In this document: positions 1 through 5,736 of the stretch, one piece after another
How the letters are laid out: each line of letters opens with the position of its first letter
How positions within the stretch are numbered: the first letter of the stretch is position 1
Source: DASPXY01 sp038227745
GTDB lineage: Bacteria; Planctomycetota; Planctomycetia; Gemmatales; Gemmataceae
Reading direction: 5' to 3'
NCBI GenBank assembly: GCA_038227745.1
Contig: JBBRPS010000672.1
Coordinates: forward strand, 1-5,736
DNA: 5,736 nucleotides
The notes under the pieces: model-generated
Database searches by the model: none
What the model was told of the DNA's origin: nothing
What the model saw: only the letters and a program-made list of their open reading frames with translations
Program-made: the position numbers and the translations under genes

Positions 1-4
1 GTGG

Positions 5-39
5 GTCAGGACTCCGATCCTGACATGGCTTTGTCAGGA
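5..39 (+). repeat. Leader with two mutually exclusive small hairpins
   Basis: GTCAGGA occurs at 5-11 and again at 33-39, and its exact reverse complement TCCTGAC lies between them at 18-24. The central copy can pair with the left copy (7 bp, 6-base loop) or with the right copy (7 bp, 8-base loop), but not both. If ATG 85 is the start this is untranslated leader. No T tract follows, so it does not look like an intrinsic terminator. A regulatory role is inference only. Confidence 0.5.
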
Positions 40-128
40 CAGGGAGACAAGGAGATGAAGAAACCAAACGGCGGAGGTGCGGTGATGCGGGTCGCAAACG
101 GGCGCCTTGGTCTCCTTGTCTGCCTGTC
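38..128 (+). repeat. Inverted repeat (38-55 with 111-128) around the RBS and start
   Basis: Positions 38-55 are the reverse complement of 111-128 at 17 of 18 positions; the only mismatch is G44 opposite G122. The 55-base loop (56-110) holds the GGAGG at 73-77 and ATG 85. In RNA this would be a long stem enclosing the initiation region and using part of the octamer repeat as its right arm. The left arm overlaps the GTCAGGA copy at 33-39 by two bases, so it would compete with that small hairpin. Confidence 0.65.
73..77 (+). promoter_or_regulatory. Ribosome binding site for the HEAT-repeat gene
   Basis: GGAGG lies 7 bases before ATG 85 and favours that start over ATG 55. A second purine-rich run, AAGGAG at 49-54, touches ATG 55 directly and is too close to serve it; GGGAG at 42-46 could serve ATG 55 instead. 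The site sits in the loop of the 38-55/111-128 inverted repeat. Confidence 0.6.
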
Positions 129-1839
129 TGCCTGTCTGCCTGTCTGCGAGGCCCGGGCCTACGACGAGGCCATCGACGCGCCGATGTACAGGTCTCCCGA
201 CTTGCCCGGCCCGCGCGGGGTGGTCGTCTTTCCGGAGAAGGCCCTGGCCCTGTGGCTGCGGGCCCTGGAGCGGCCGGAGGCGGACCTGAAGTGCAAGGCG
301 GCCGACGCCTTCGCCCAGGCCCGGCGCCGCGGCGTGAAGGGCCTGCAGGCGGCGGTCGCCCCCCTCCTCGCGGCGCTCGATCGGCTCGACCAGCCCCCGA
401 CCGTCCGCCTGGCGGTGGCGCGGGCGCTGGTCGCCCTGGACGCCCGGGAGGCGGCCGGGAGCCTCTGGCGGCACGCGGAGTCGGGCAGCCCCCATCTGCG
501 CGAACTCGTCGAGGGGGCGCTGGCCCGCTGGGACTACCGCCCCGCCCGTGTGGCCTGGCTGGCGCGCCTCCGCGACCCCGCGACGACGCACCGCAAGCTG
601 GTCCTGGCGATCCGCGGACTCGGGGCCGTTCGCGAGGGGCTGGCCGCCGACCGGCTCCGCGAATTGACACACGCGGCCGGAGTACACGGCGCCGTTCGGC
701 TGGAGGCCGCCCGGGCGCTGGGGTCGATCCGGCCCGATGGGCTGGAGAAGGACGCGGAGCGCCTCGCCGCCGAGACTTCGGTCGTCGGCCGCCTGGCCGC
801 GGTCTCGCTGCTCCAGCGGCACGGAAGTGCGGAGGCTGTGCGGCTCCTGCAGCGCCTGGCGCGAGACACCGAGCCGGCGGTGGCCAGCCCGGCGGTCGTC
901 CGCCTCACCGAGATCGACGCGAAGCTCGTTGTCCCCGCCATCGAGCACCTCCTCGCCGTCCGCGACCCGGCCGTCCGGGCGCTCGCGGTCGAGGTGCTGC
1001 GCCGCGAGCCAAGCGGGAAGCACGTCCGCCTTCTTGCCGACCGCCTCGACGACGTCCACCCTGACGTGCGCGAGAAGGCGCGCCGGGCGCTGCACGAGCT
1101 GGCCGCAAAAAACGAGTTCCGCGACCGAGCCCTCGCCGACACGACCCGGGTGCTGGCCGGGAAGCAGTGGCGCGGCCAGGAACAGGCGGCGCTGCTGCTG
1201 ACGCAGCTCGACCACAAGCCAGCGGTGGGCCGGCTGGTCGAGTTGCTGGCGTCCGACCGCCCCGAGGTCGCCGTGACGGCTGCGTGGGGCTTGCGGCGGT
1301 TGGCAGTCGCGGACACGCTGCCGCGCGTACTGGGCCACGTGCAGGCTGGCCTGGCCCGTGCCCGGACCACGAAGGGGCTGCCGGAGCACGTCGATTACCA
1401 GCTGTCCCAGCTCAACCAGTTCCTGGGGCAGCAGAAGTACCGGCCGGCGGACGCGGTGCTGCGCGGGTTCGTTCCTCCGCTGCGCCCGTCGCCGCTGCCC
1501 GAGGCGCGTGCGGCCGCGGTCTGGGCGCTGGGCCTGATCCACGAGGGCGAGTTGGTCCCGGCCCTCGCGACCGCCCTGGAGGGGCGGCTCCAGGATCTCA
1601 GGTCCATTCCTCCCGAAGACCTGCGGGTATGCTGGATGGCCGCCCTCACGCTCGGCCGGATGAGGGCGAAGCAGGCCCTGGCCAGCCTGCGCGAGTTTTA
1701 CCCGCACCGCAAAGCCTCCGACAACCCGATCAACAATGCGTGCGGCTGGGCCATCGAGCAGATCACCGGCGAGGTCATGGCCCCGGCGGGGACAGTCCGA
1801 CAGATTCAGCGCGACTGGTTCCTCACTCCGAGTGACTGA
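85..1839 (+). CDS. Exported HEAT-repeat domain protein
   Basis: Probable extracytoplasmic scaffold made of HEAT-like helical pairs; no catalytic motif is visible. From ATG 85 the product is 584 residues. Residues 1-25 look like an export signal: arginines at 2 and 7, a hydrophobic Leu/Val/Cys stretch, then A-R-A before Tyr26. L-S-A-C at 14-17 also fits a lipobox, so a lipoprotein anchored at Cys17 is an alternative. About a dozen helical repeats with P-x-V-R-x-x-A-x-x-A-L patterns run from about residue 67 to 408 and again from 472 to 539. The C-terminus has N-A-C-G-W-A-I-E-Q-I-T-G-E (551-563) and Q-R-D-W-F-L near the end, a tail I associate with planctomycete HEAT proteins (memory, not a search). 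ATG 85 was chosen because GGAGG lies 7 bases upstream and the signal peptide begins there. The frame is open to position 1, with alternative starts at ATG 55 and GTG 1. The stop is TGA 1837-1839. The exact function is unknown. Confidence 0.92.
   Translation: MRVANGRLGLLVCLSACLPVCEARAYDEAIDAPMYRSPDLPGPRGVVVFPEKALALWLRALERPEADLKCKAADAFAQARRRGVKGLQAAVAPLLAALDRLDQPPTVRLAVARALVALDAREAAGSLWRHAESGSPHLRELVEGALARWDYRPARVAWLARLRDPATTHRKLVLAIRGLGAVREGLAADRLRELTHAAGVHGAVRLEAARALGSIRPDGLEKDAERLAAETSVVGRLAAVSLLQRHGSAEAVRLLQRLARDTEPAVASPAVVRLTEIDAKLVVPAIEHLLAVRDPAVRALAVEVLRREPSGKHVRLLADRLDDVHPDVREKARRALHELAAKNEFRDRALADTTRVLAGKQWRGQEQAALLLTQLDHKPAVGRLVELLASDRPEVAVTAAWGLRRLAVADTLPRVLGHVQAGLARARTTKGLPEHVDYQLSQLNQFLGQQKYRPADAVLRGFVPPLRPSPLPEARAAAVWALGLIHEGELVPALATALEGRLQDLRSIPPEDLRVCWMAALTLGRMRAKQALASLREFYPHRKASDNPINNACGWAIEQITGEVMAPAGTVRQIQRDWFLTPSD
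117..148 (+). repeat. Octanucleotide tandem repeat, four copies
   Basis: TGTCTGCC is repeated head to tail at 117-124, 125-132 and 133-140, with a fourth copy at 141-148 that differs only in the last base (G for C). It lies inside the codons for the hydrophobic part of the HEAT protein's signal peptide. Eight is not a multiple of three, so gain or loss of one unit would shift the downstream frame, while three units (24 bases) encode an eight-residue peptide and keep the frame. Confidence 0.9.
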
Positions 1840-1942
1840 GTCAAGGCGGCGGCGCGGGCAGGGATATTACGGACTTGTTACATTTCCCCATCCCGCTTGC
1901 GGGTAAGATCGAGGACGTCACCTGAAAAGGAGGCCGTCCGCC
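1840..1942 (+). other. Gap between the HEAT and WD40 genes; possible weak promoter
   Basis: This 103-base spacer is less GC-rich in the middle than the flanking genes. TAAGAT at 1904-1909 resembles a -10 box. TTGTTA at 1875-1880 resembles a -35 box but lies 23 bases away, which is too far for a standard promoter. A small hairpin, CCCG-CTTG-CGGG, occupies 1892-1903. There is no hairpin followed by a T run, so I see no terminator after the HEAT gene; both read-through and a separate promoter remain possible. Confidence 0.3.
1925..1933 (+). promoter_or_regulatory. Strong ribosome binding site for the WD40 gene
   Basis: AAAAGGAGG ends 9 bases before ATG 1943. It supports this start over the in-frame ATG at 1964, which would also leave a hydrophobic signal but lacks a comparable site. 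Confidence 0.75.
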
Positions 1943-4408
1943 ATGCCCCGCTCTCCGGTCCGCATGCCCCTGCAGCGCCTATTGGCCGCGACAATCCTGC
2001 TGTCCACCTGGGCCGGAACACGACCTGGGGACTCGTGCGGTCCCGCACCGCCGCCGCCCGGCCCGGGCACGGACTGGCACGGCGACCCGCTGCCGGAGGG
2101 CGCGCTTGCCCGCCTCGGGACGCTCCGCTTCCGCCAGTGGACCGAGGCCTACTCGGTGGCGTCCTCGCCGGACGGGCGCCTCATCGCGGTCGGGGGCAGT
2201 TGCCTCGCGCCCGGCCCCACCCTGGCGCTCTTCGACGCCTCGACCGGCAAGGTGGTCCGGCGCCTCCCCGGCCACGCCCACGTCGTCCGTGCGGTCGCGT
2301 TTTCGCCCGACGGCAAGCTCCTCGCGTCCGGCGGCGGCGATGGACAGCTCGCGGTCTGGGACGTGGCGCGGGGCGAGCAGCTCCACCGCGTCGAGGGCCT
2401 CGGCTCGGACGCCATCGCCTTCCTCGCGGACGGCAAGACGCTCGCGGCCGACGCCGCCGGCGCCGCCATCCGCCTCCTCGACGCCACGACCGGGAAACCG
2501 GGCCTACTGCTGAAGGGGCACACCGACCGCGTCTTCAGCATCGCCGCATCCCGCGACGGCAAACACCTGGCCTCGTGCGCCATGGACGGCACGGTTCGAG
2601 TCTGGGACCCCTCCGCGGGCAAGGAGGTGCGGCGGTTCCGCGTCGCCGACAAGTACGGCCTGGCCGTCGCGTTCTCCCCCGACGGTAAGGTGCTGGCGTG
2701 CGGGACGTTCAACGGTACGGTCTACCTGTGGGACGTGGCCGCCGGCAGGGAGTGCTGGCGCGCGGCGTCCGGCGCGTCCGCGGCGGCCTCGGTCGCCTTC
2801 TCCCCCGACGGGGCGGAGCTGTACACGATCCGCGAGGAGTTGCGCGCCCTGGACACGGCGACCGGCAAGCCGCGGCGTGCGTTCCGGATGCCGGTTGCAA
2901 TGCGCCACCTCGCTCTCTTCCCCGACGGCAAGGTCGCGGCACTCATTTCCAACGGCGCCGAGGTGATGCTGGTTGACCCCGTCCGTGGGGGGCTCCTGGG
3001 GCGCCGCGAAGGTCACGCCCGCGGCGTGTGCTCGGTGGCCTTCGCCCCGGACGGCGGCAGCGTCGCGACGGCCAGCGGCGAAAGGGCCTTCCGGCTGTGG
3101 GACGCGGCCACCGGCCGGCCGCGGCGCGTTTTCCACGGCGACGACGCCGTGGCCTCGGTCGCATTCGCGCCCGAGGGCCGGGCGCTGGCGACCGCGGGCC
3201 CCTGGGAAAGGGGCGGCGTGTGGGACCCCGCGACCGGCGAGCGCGTGCGGCAATTCGCCTTTGAGAGCCGAACCCGGGGGGGCGGCCGCGTTGCCTACCC
3301 CGCCGGGCGGCCTGGCCTGGTCGCCGCCGACCTTGGCGGCAGCCTCGTCTTCTGGGACGCGGCGACCGGCAAACGCCACCCCCATTCCTTCAGCGCCCGG
3401 CCCGACTTCCGGTCGTCCGGCTTCGGCCAGGCGATGCCCTTCGCCCTGGCGCCCGACGGCAAAACCGCCGCCGTCCTTCCCGACCTCGGCGAGCGCAAGA
3501 TCCTCTTCTGGGACTTCCGCACCGGCAAGGAGATCCTCGCCACGGCCGTGCGCGGTTCGCCCTGCGCCTTTTCGCCGGACGGTGGCCTGCTCGCGGCCCG
3601 GTCGGACGAGGGCGTCGTGTTCGTCGAGGTGCGCAGTGGCCGCGAGGCGGGCCGCCTGCAAGGCCTCGCCGGCCCCGTCCGTGACGTCGCCTTTTCCCCC
3701 GACGGCAACATGCTGGCCACGGCGGGCGAGGACGGGGCGGTGCGCCTGTGGGAGACGGCTTCCCGCCGTGAGCGCCGTCATTTCGCCGGACACGAACAGG
3801 CCGTCGCGTGCGTCGCCTTTTCGCCCGACGGCGGGCGCCTGGCCTCCGGCAGTGACGACCTGACGGCCCTGGTCTGGGACGTGTACGGCGGGCGGGCGAA
3901 AGGACCGGCCGGCGCCCTCATGGCCGACGCGCTGTGGGCCGCGCTGGCCGACGCGGACGCGGACCGAGCCTTCGCGGTCCTGTGCCACCTGAGAGCGTCC
4001 CCCGAGCGGGCGGTCGCGCTGGCGCGGGCGCGGCTGCGGCGGGTTGCCCCGACCAATGAGAAGCGCATCGAGGCGCTGCTCGCGGACCTCGACGGGGAGC
4101 GGTTCGCCGTGCGTGAGAAGGCGCGGGTGGGCCTGGAAAAGGTTGGGCCCGTGGCCCTCCCGCTGCTGGAGAAGGCTGCCGCCGAAGGGGGCAAATCGCT
4201 GGAGTTCCGCCGCCGGCTGGAGCAGATCCTGGCCCGGTTGGGCTCCTGGCGGCAGTCGGCGGAGGGGCTGCGCGTCCTGCGCCTGGTCGAGGCGCTGGGC
4301 CACGGTGGGTCGCCCGCGGCCCGACAGGTCCTGACCGACCTGGCCGCGGGGGCGGAGGGGGCGCCGCAGACCGCGGCGGCCCGGCGCGCCCTGCGCCGCT
4401 CGCCGTGA
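1943..4408 (+). CDS. Exported double-propeller WD40 protein with helical C-terminal domain
   Basis: Large repeat scaffold of 821 residues, likely a protein-interaction platform outside the cytoplasmic membrane. Residues 1 to about 25 form a signal peptide (Arg-rich start, hydrophobic 13-24). A Pro-rich linker follows at 33-42. WD repeats are marked by an S-P-D-G-like turn and a W-D-like strand end. Turns start at 75, 121, 161, 203, 245, 287, 326, 368, 409, 452, 503, 544, 585 and 627, giving 14 units spaced mostly 39-46 residues apart, which fits two seven-bladed propellers. Gly-His pairs occur at 110, 192, 357 and 616. The weakest unit is the tenth (Y-P-A-G, 452-455, followed by a 51-residue spacing). 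From about 655 the chain is helical and charged (L-L-A-D-L-D 712-717, V-R-E-K-A 723-727, E-F-R-R-R-L-E 754-760), a tail recalled from Gemmata-type WD40 paralogues. No catalytic domain is visible. It follows the HEAT gene on the same strand. The stop is TGA 4406-4408. Confidence 0.95.
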   Translation: MPRSPVRMPLQRLLAATILLSTWAGTRPGDSCGPAPPPPGPGTDWHGDPLPEGALARLGTLRFRQWTEAYSVASSPDGRLIAVGGSCLAPGPTLALFDASTGKVVRRLPGHAHVVRAVAFSPDGKLLASGGGDGQLAVWDVARGEQLHRVEGLGSDAIAFLADGKTLAADAAGAAIRLLDATTGKPGLLLKGHTDRVFSIAASRDGKHLASCAMDGTVRVWDPSAGKEVRRFRVADKYGLAVAFSPDGKVLACGTFNGTVYLWDVAAGRECWRAASGASAAASVAFSPDGAELYTIREELRALDTATGKPRRAFRMPVAMRHLALFPDGKVAALISNGAEVMLVDPVRGGLLGRREGHARGVCSVAFAPDGGSVATASGERAFRLWDAATGRPRRVFHGDDAVASVAFAPEGRALATAGPWERGGVWDPATGERVRQFAFESRTRGGGRVAYPAGRPGLVAADLGGSLVFWDAATGKRHPHSFSARPDFRSSGFGQAMPFALAPDGKTAAVLPDLGERKILFWDFRTGKEILATAVRGSPCAFSPDGGLLAARSDEGVVFVEVRSGREAGRLQGLAGPVRDVAFSPDGNMLATAGEDGAVRLWETASRRERRHFAGHEQAVACVAFSPDGGRLASGSDDLTALVWDVYGGRAKGPAGALMADALWAALADADADRAFAVLCHLRASPERAVALARARLRRVAPTNEKRIEALLADLDGERFAVREKARVGLEKVGPVALPLLEKAAAEGGKSLEFRRRLEQILARLGSWRQSAEGLRVLRLVEALGHGGSPAARQVLTDLAAGAEGAPQTAAARRALRRSP

Positions 4409-4586
4409 GCAGGGTGGCGGCCAGCCGGCGTTCTGTCGCGCGGAAAGGGGACGGGGCGCATCTCAGCCCATAGAACCGCCCGCTGTTACCCGGGTTTGAA
4501 CCAGGCCAGGCTTTGCCCACTCTGGAGAGCGAAATGGCATCCGTCCCGACGTTCCAGGCGACCCTATGAATCGACAAGTCAAGCGG

Positions 4587-4592
4587 TATACT
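4587..4592 (+). promoter_or_regulatory. Possible -10 promoter box upstream of the HD gene
   Basis: TATACT matches the sigma-70 -10 consensus at 5 of 6 positions and lies in the least GC-rich part of the gap. No -35 box is found at the usual 16-18 base distance; TCGACA at 4571-4576 is similar to TTGACA but only 10 bases away. It would give a leader of about 260 bases before GTG 4859, or about 90 before ATG 4688. Confidence 0.25.
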
Positions 4593-4843
4593 GCACAAAG
4601 GTAGCCTGCGCAAGATGCCAGGCGGTTTAGCGGAGGCTGGGAGGAAACGGCGCAGGTTTCAACTTGAGTTGTCTTCACGGTTCTGCTATGGGCGACACCC
4701 TTTTGTCCTTCGGCTCGACGCCCGAGGACGACCCGACATGCGGCTCCGGTCAGCCGAGCCGCGCGGCAGCAGCGAAGATGGCCCGGCGACTGGGCTTGCT
4801 TGGGGCCACCTCCTCGGCCAGGACGTGTCGGGAGGAGATACCC

Positions 4844-4849
4844 AGGAGG
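4844..4849 (+). promoter_or_regulatory. Ribosome binding site for the HD-domain gene
   Basis: AGGAGG lies 9 bases before GTG 4859 and is the best initiation signal in this frame. The in-frame ATGs at 4688 and 4778 have no comparable purine-rich site upstream, which is why GTG was chosen. Confidence 0.6.
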
Positions 4850-4858
4850 GGAAACGCC

Positions 4859-5608
4859 GTGAAAGGATTGACCGAAAGCCCGTTCTCGCAATGGCATCAG
4901 CGCCTCCCCGAACTGCACGCGCTGGCCCGCCCTTTGCTGCAATCGCGGGCCGTCCAGCGGCTTGCCAGCGTGACCTTTCTGGGCATCCTGTCTCCGCGCT
5001 TTCGCGACGTCATCGATTCGCCTCTCTGGCCTGCGGTGAAGCCGGTCGCGGTCGAAGACGGCTCCCGGTACGACCACACGCTCGGTGTCGCCCTCGTCGC
5101 CCTCGCCCTTGCCCGAAAGTTCGACTTCTCTGAACGCGGGCAGCGATATGCTGTAGCCTGGGGGCTCACGCACGACATCGCGACGTGGCCCCTCTCGCAC
5201 ACCAGCGAATCCGTCTTCACCGCCGTAACAGGTATGTCGGCCCGCAACCTCCGGGCTGGAATCCTGCTGGGCAGCGCCGAGGTGCCGGAACGCTACCGCC
5301 TCGCCCCGATCCTTCGCGACCAGGGCATCGACCCCGTCGCGCTTGCTTCTCTGTTTGACCGAAGCGCCACGCCGGCTGACGAAGAACTCGCCCTCTTCAA
5401 GCAAGTCGTCCGTTCGCCGCTCACCCCGGACACCCTCGAAGGAATGTGGCGCTGCGGCGTGGTCTTCGGCGTGCCGGTCATGCACCCGGACGAGGTCGTC
5501 TCGGCATTCCTCCGCCACCGAGGCGTGGCTTGCCTGGACCGACGGCGCATGCCCGCGGTCATCGACTTCTGGCAGGGCAAGTCCACCATCTACGAGCAAT
5601 ACCGTTTG
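4859..5608 (+). CDS. HD-domain phosphohydrolase, 3' end apparently disrupted by an insertion sequence
   Basis: Predicted metal-dependent phosphohydrolase of the HD superfamily (SAMHD1/dGTPase-like branch), probably cytoplasmic and acting on a nucleotide or nucleic acid; the substrate is unknown. Numbering from GTG 4859: V-Q-R-L (32-35) resembles the segment before the first helix; Y-D-H-T-L-G-V (71-77) gives His73; T-H-D-I-A-T-W-P-L-S-H-T-S-E (104-117) gives His105, Asp106 and His114; L-T-P-D-T-L-E-G-M (188-196) gives Asp191 as probable fourth metal ligand. SAMHD1 relatives usually read H-D-x-G-H-G-P-F-S-H; here the His after the Gly is Thr109. After F-W-Q-G-K-S-T-I-Y-E-Q (237-247) the frame meets no stop and runs to the window end, antisense to a transposase, with Cys/Leu-rich residues that do not look native. 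The end given is where transposase coding begins; the true junction and the original C-terminus are not visible. In-frame ATGs at 4688 and 4778 are alternative starts. Confidence 0.8.
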
Positions 5609-5736
5609 CTATGTTATAACTACTGCTTCTGCAAAGGTTTTCAGCAACGGGGGCAGGTGGCGATGCTCGGGGCGCTTCTTCTTGTACTTCGACATCTTCA
5701 CCTTGACCACGCGCGGGTTGATCCGGTTACGCCGCA
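5600..5736 (-). mobile_element. Right-edge fragment of an insertion sequence (IS4-like)
   Basis: The element is inferred from the transposase C-terminus on the minus strand and from the shift to lower GC at about 5600. The left boundary is approximate: it should lie within a few tens of bases of the transposase stop at 5609. The other end, the paired inverted repeat and any target duplication are outside the window. The element appears inserted in the 3' part of the HD gene, in the opposite orientation. Confidence 0.55.
5609..5736 (-). CDS. Transposase, C-terminal 41 residues (IS4-like, partial)
   Basis: Reading the minus strand from 5734 gives 41 residues ending at TAG (5611-5609); the 5' part lies beyond the window. 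The peptide is strongly basic with N-P-R-V-V-K-V-K-M-S, then K-Y-K-K-K-R-P-E-H-R-H, and ends F-A-E-A-V-V-I-T. I recognise this pattern from the C-termini of DDE transposases of the IS4 type, which catalyse cut-and-paste movement. The DDE catalytic residues are upstream, outside the window, so activity cannot be judged. The family call is from memory of the motif and could be wrong between IS4 subgroups. It is antisense to the HD reading frame. Confidence 0.7.
   Translation of the reverse strand, partial: RRNRINPRVVKVKMSKYKKKRPEHRHLPPLLKTFAEAVVIT

Larger units (their letters stand above)
4409..4858. other. Intergenic region without a convincing gene
   Basis: No terminator (hairpin plus T run) follows the WD40 gene. 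At 4481-4505 the minus strand shows a tRNA T-arm-like fold. TATACT at 4587-4592 is a possible -10 box. From 4631 the frame of the next gene is open, and from ATG 4688 its third codon positions are mostly G or C (about 48 of 58 codons to 4858), so the HD gene could start earlier than annotated; before 4688 the bias disappears. A plus-strand ORF at 4615-5133 in another frame overlaps the HD gene and shows no family features. Confidence 0.5.

Noticed and set aside
34..1707. Long minus-strand ORF (557 codons) opposite the HEAT gene
   Set aside because: It is a shadow of a GC-rich gene: Arg/Gln/Gly-rich composition, no domain pattern, and the plus strand has clear HEAT repeats and an RBS.
2504..4303. 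Long minus-strand ORF (599 codons) opposite the WD40 gene
   Set aside because: The plus strand has 14 regular WD repeats; the minus reading has no recognisable motif and starts without a good RBS.
4436..4470. Terminator after the WD40 gene
   Set aside because: GGGC and GCCC at 4454-4469 could form only a 4-bp stem with an 8-base loop and no T run follows.
4480..4555. Complete tRNA gene on the minus strand
   Set aside because: Only the T arm fits. The seven bases after it have no complementary acceptor strand at the right distance, and no D or anticodon arm is found.
4668..4862. Short frame ending in TGA that overlaps GTG 4859 by the coupling pattern GTGA
   Set aside because: It has no ATG or GTG start and no coding bias, so the overlap is coincidental.
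4615..5133. Plus-strand ORF of 172 codons in another frame
   Set aside because: Its second half is the HD gene out of frame, it is low-complexity Arg/Pro/Ala, and it lacks an RBS.
4463..5599. Minus-strand ORF of 378 codons
   Set aside because: It lies antisense to the HD-domain frame, which has the H...HD...D motifs and strong RBS. The minus product has no family features and spans the non-coding-looking gap.
1..5736. CRISPR array, retron, toxin-antitoxin or other known defence system
   Set aside because: There are no spaced direct repeats of suitable length, no reverse transcriptase and no paired small genes. The HD protein alone is not evidence for a defence system.

Overview
The window is GC-rich DNA that most resembles a planctomycete of the Gemmataceae type. 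The evidence is a secreted HEAT-repeat protein next to a very long WD40 protein whose C-terminal helical domain (W-A-x-L-A-D-A-D-A-D-R-A, L-L-A-D-L-D, V-R-E-K-A, E-F-R-R-R-L-E) is, as I recall, typical of a large paralogous family in Gemmata relatives. This lineage call is recognition from memory, not a search.

Layout. (1) Positions 1-1839 hold a HEAT-repeat protein with an N-terminal export signal. Its most likely start is ATG 85, behind a GGAGG site. The leader and the signal-peptide region carry unusual DNA: a hairpin at 5-24 with an alternative partner at 33-39, a long inverted repeat (38-55 with 111-128) that brackets the ribosome binding site and start, and four tandem copies of an 8-base unit (117-148) inside the signal-peptide codons. 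(2) After a 103-base gap comes an 821-residue WD40 protein (1943-4408) with a signal peptide, 14 recognisable WD repeats (enough for two seven-bladed propellers) and a helical C-terminal domain. (3) Positions 4409-4858 contain no gene I can defend. They hold a tRNA T-arm-like hairpin and a possible -10 box, and the next gene's frame is open through the second half. (4) From GTG 4859 the plus strand encodes an HD-domain metal-dependent phosphohydrolase with H...HD...D motifs. This frame stays open to the window end. (5) At the right edge the minus strand (5736 to 5609) encodes the last 41 residues of what looks like an IS4-type transposase, antisense to the HD frame. The simplest reading is that an insertion sequence has entered the 3' part of the HD gene near position 5600.

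Function. The HEAT and WD40 proteins are both predicted to be exported repeat scaffolds for protein-protein contacts and are on the same strand, so co-expression is possible but not shown. The HD protein is a likely cytoplasmic nucleotide or nucleic-acid phosphohydrolase and has no evident link to them. I see no CRISPR array, rRNA or complete tRNA. No recognisable new multi-gene system is supported; the most unusual items are the structured leader with its octamer repeat and the HD gene/IS junction.
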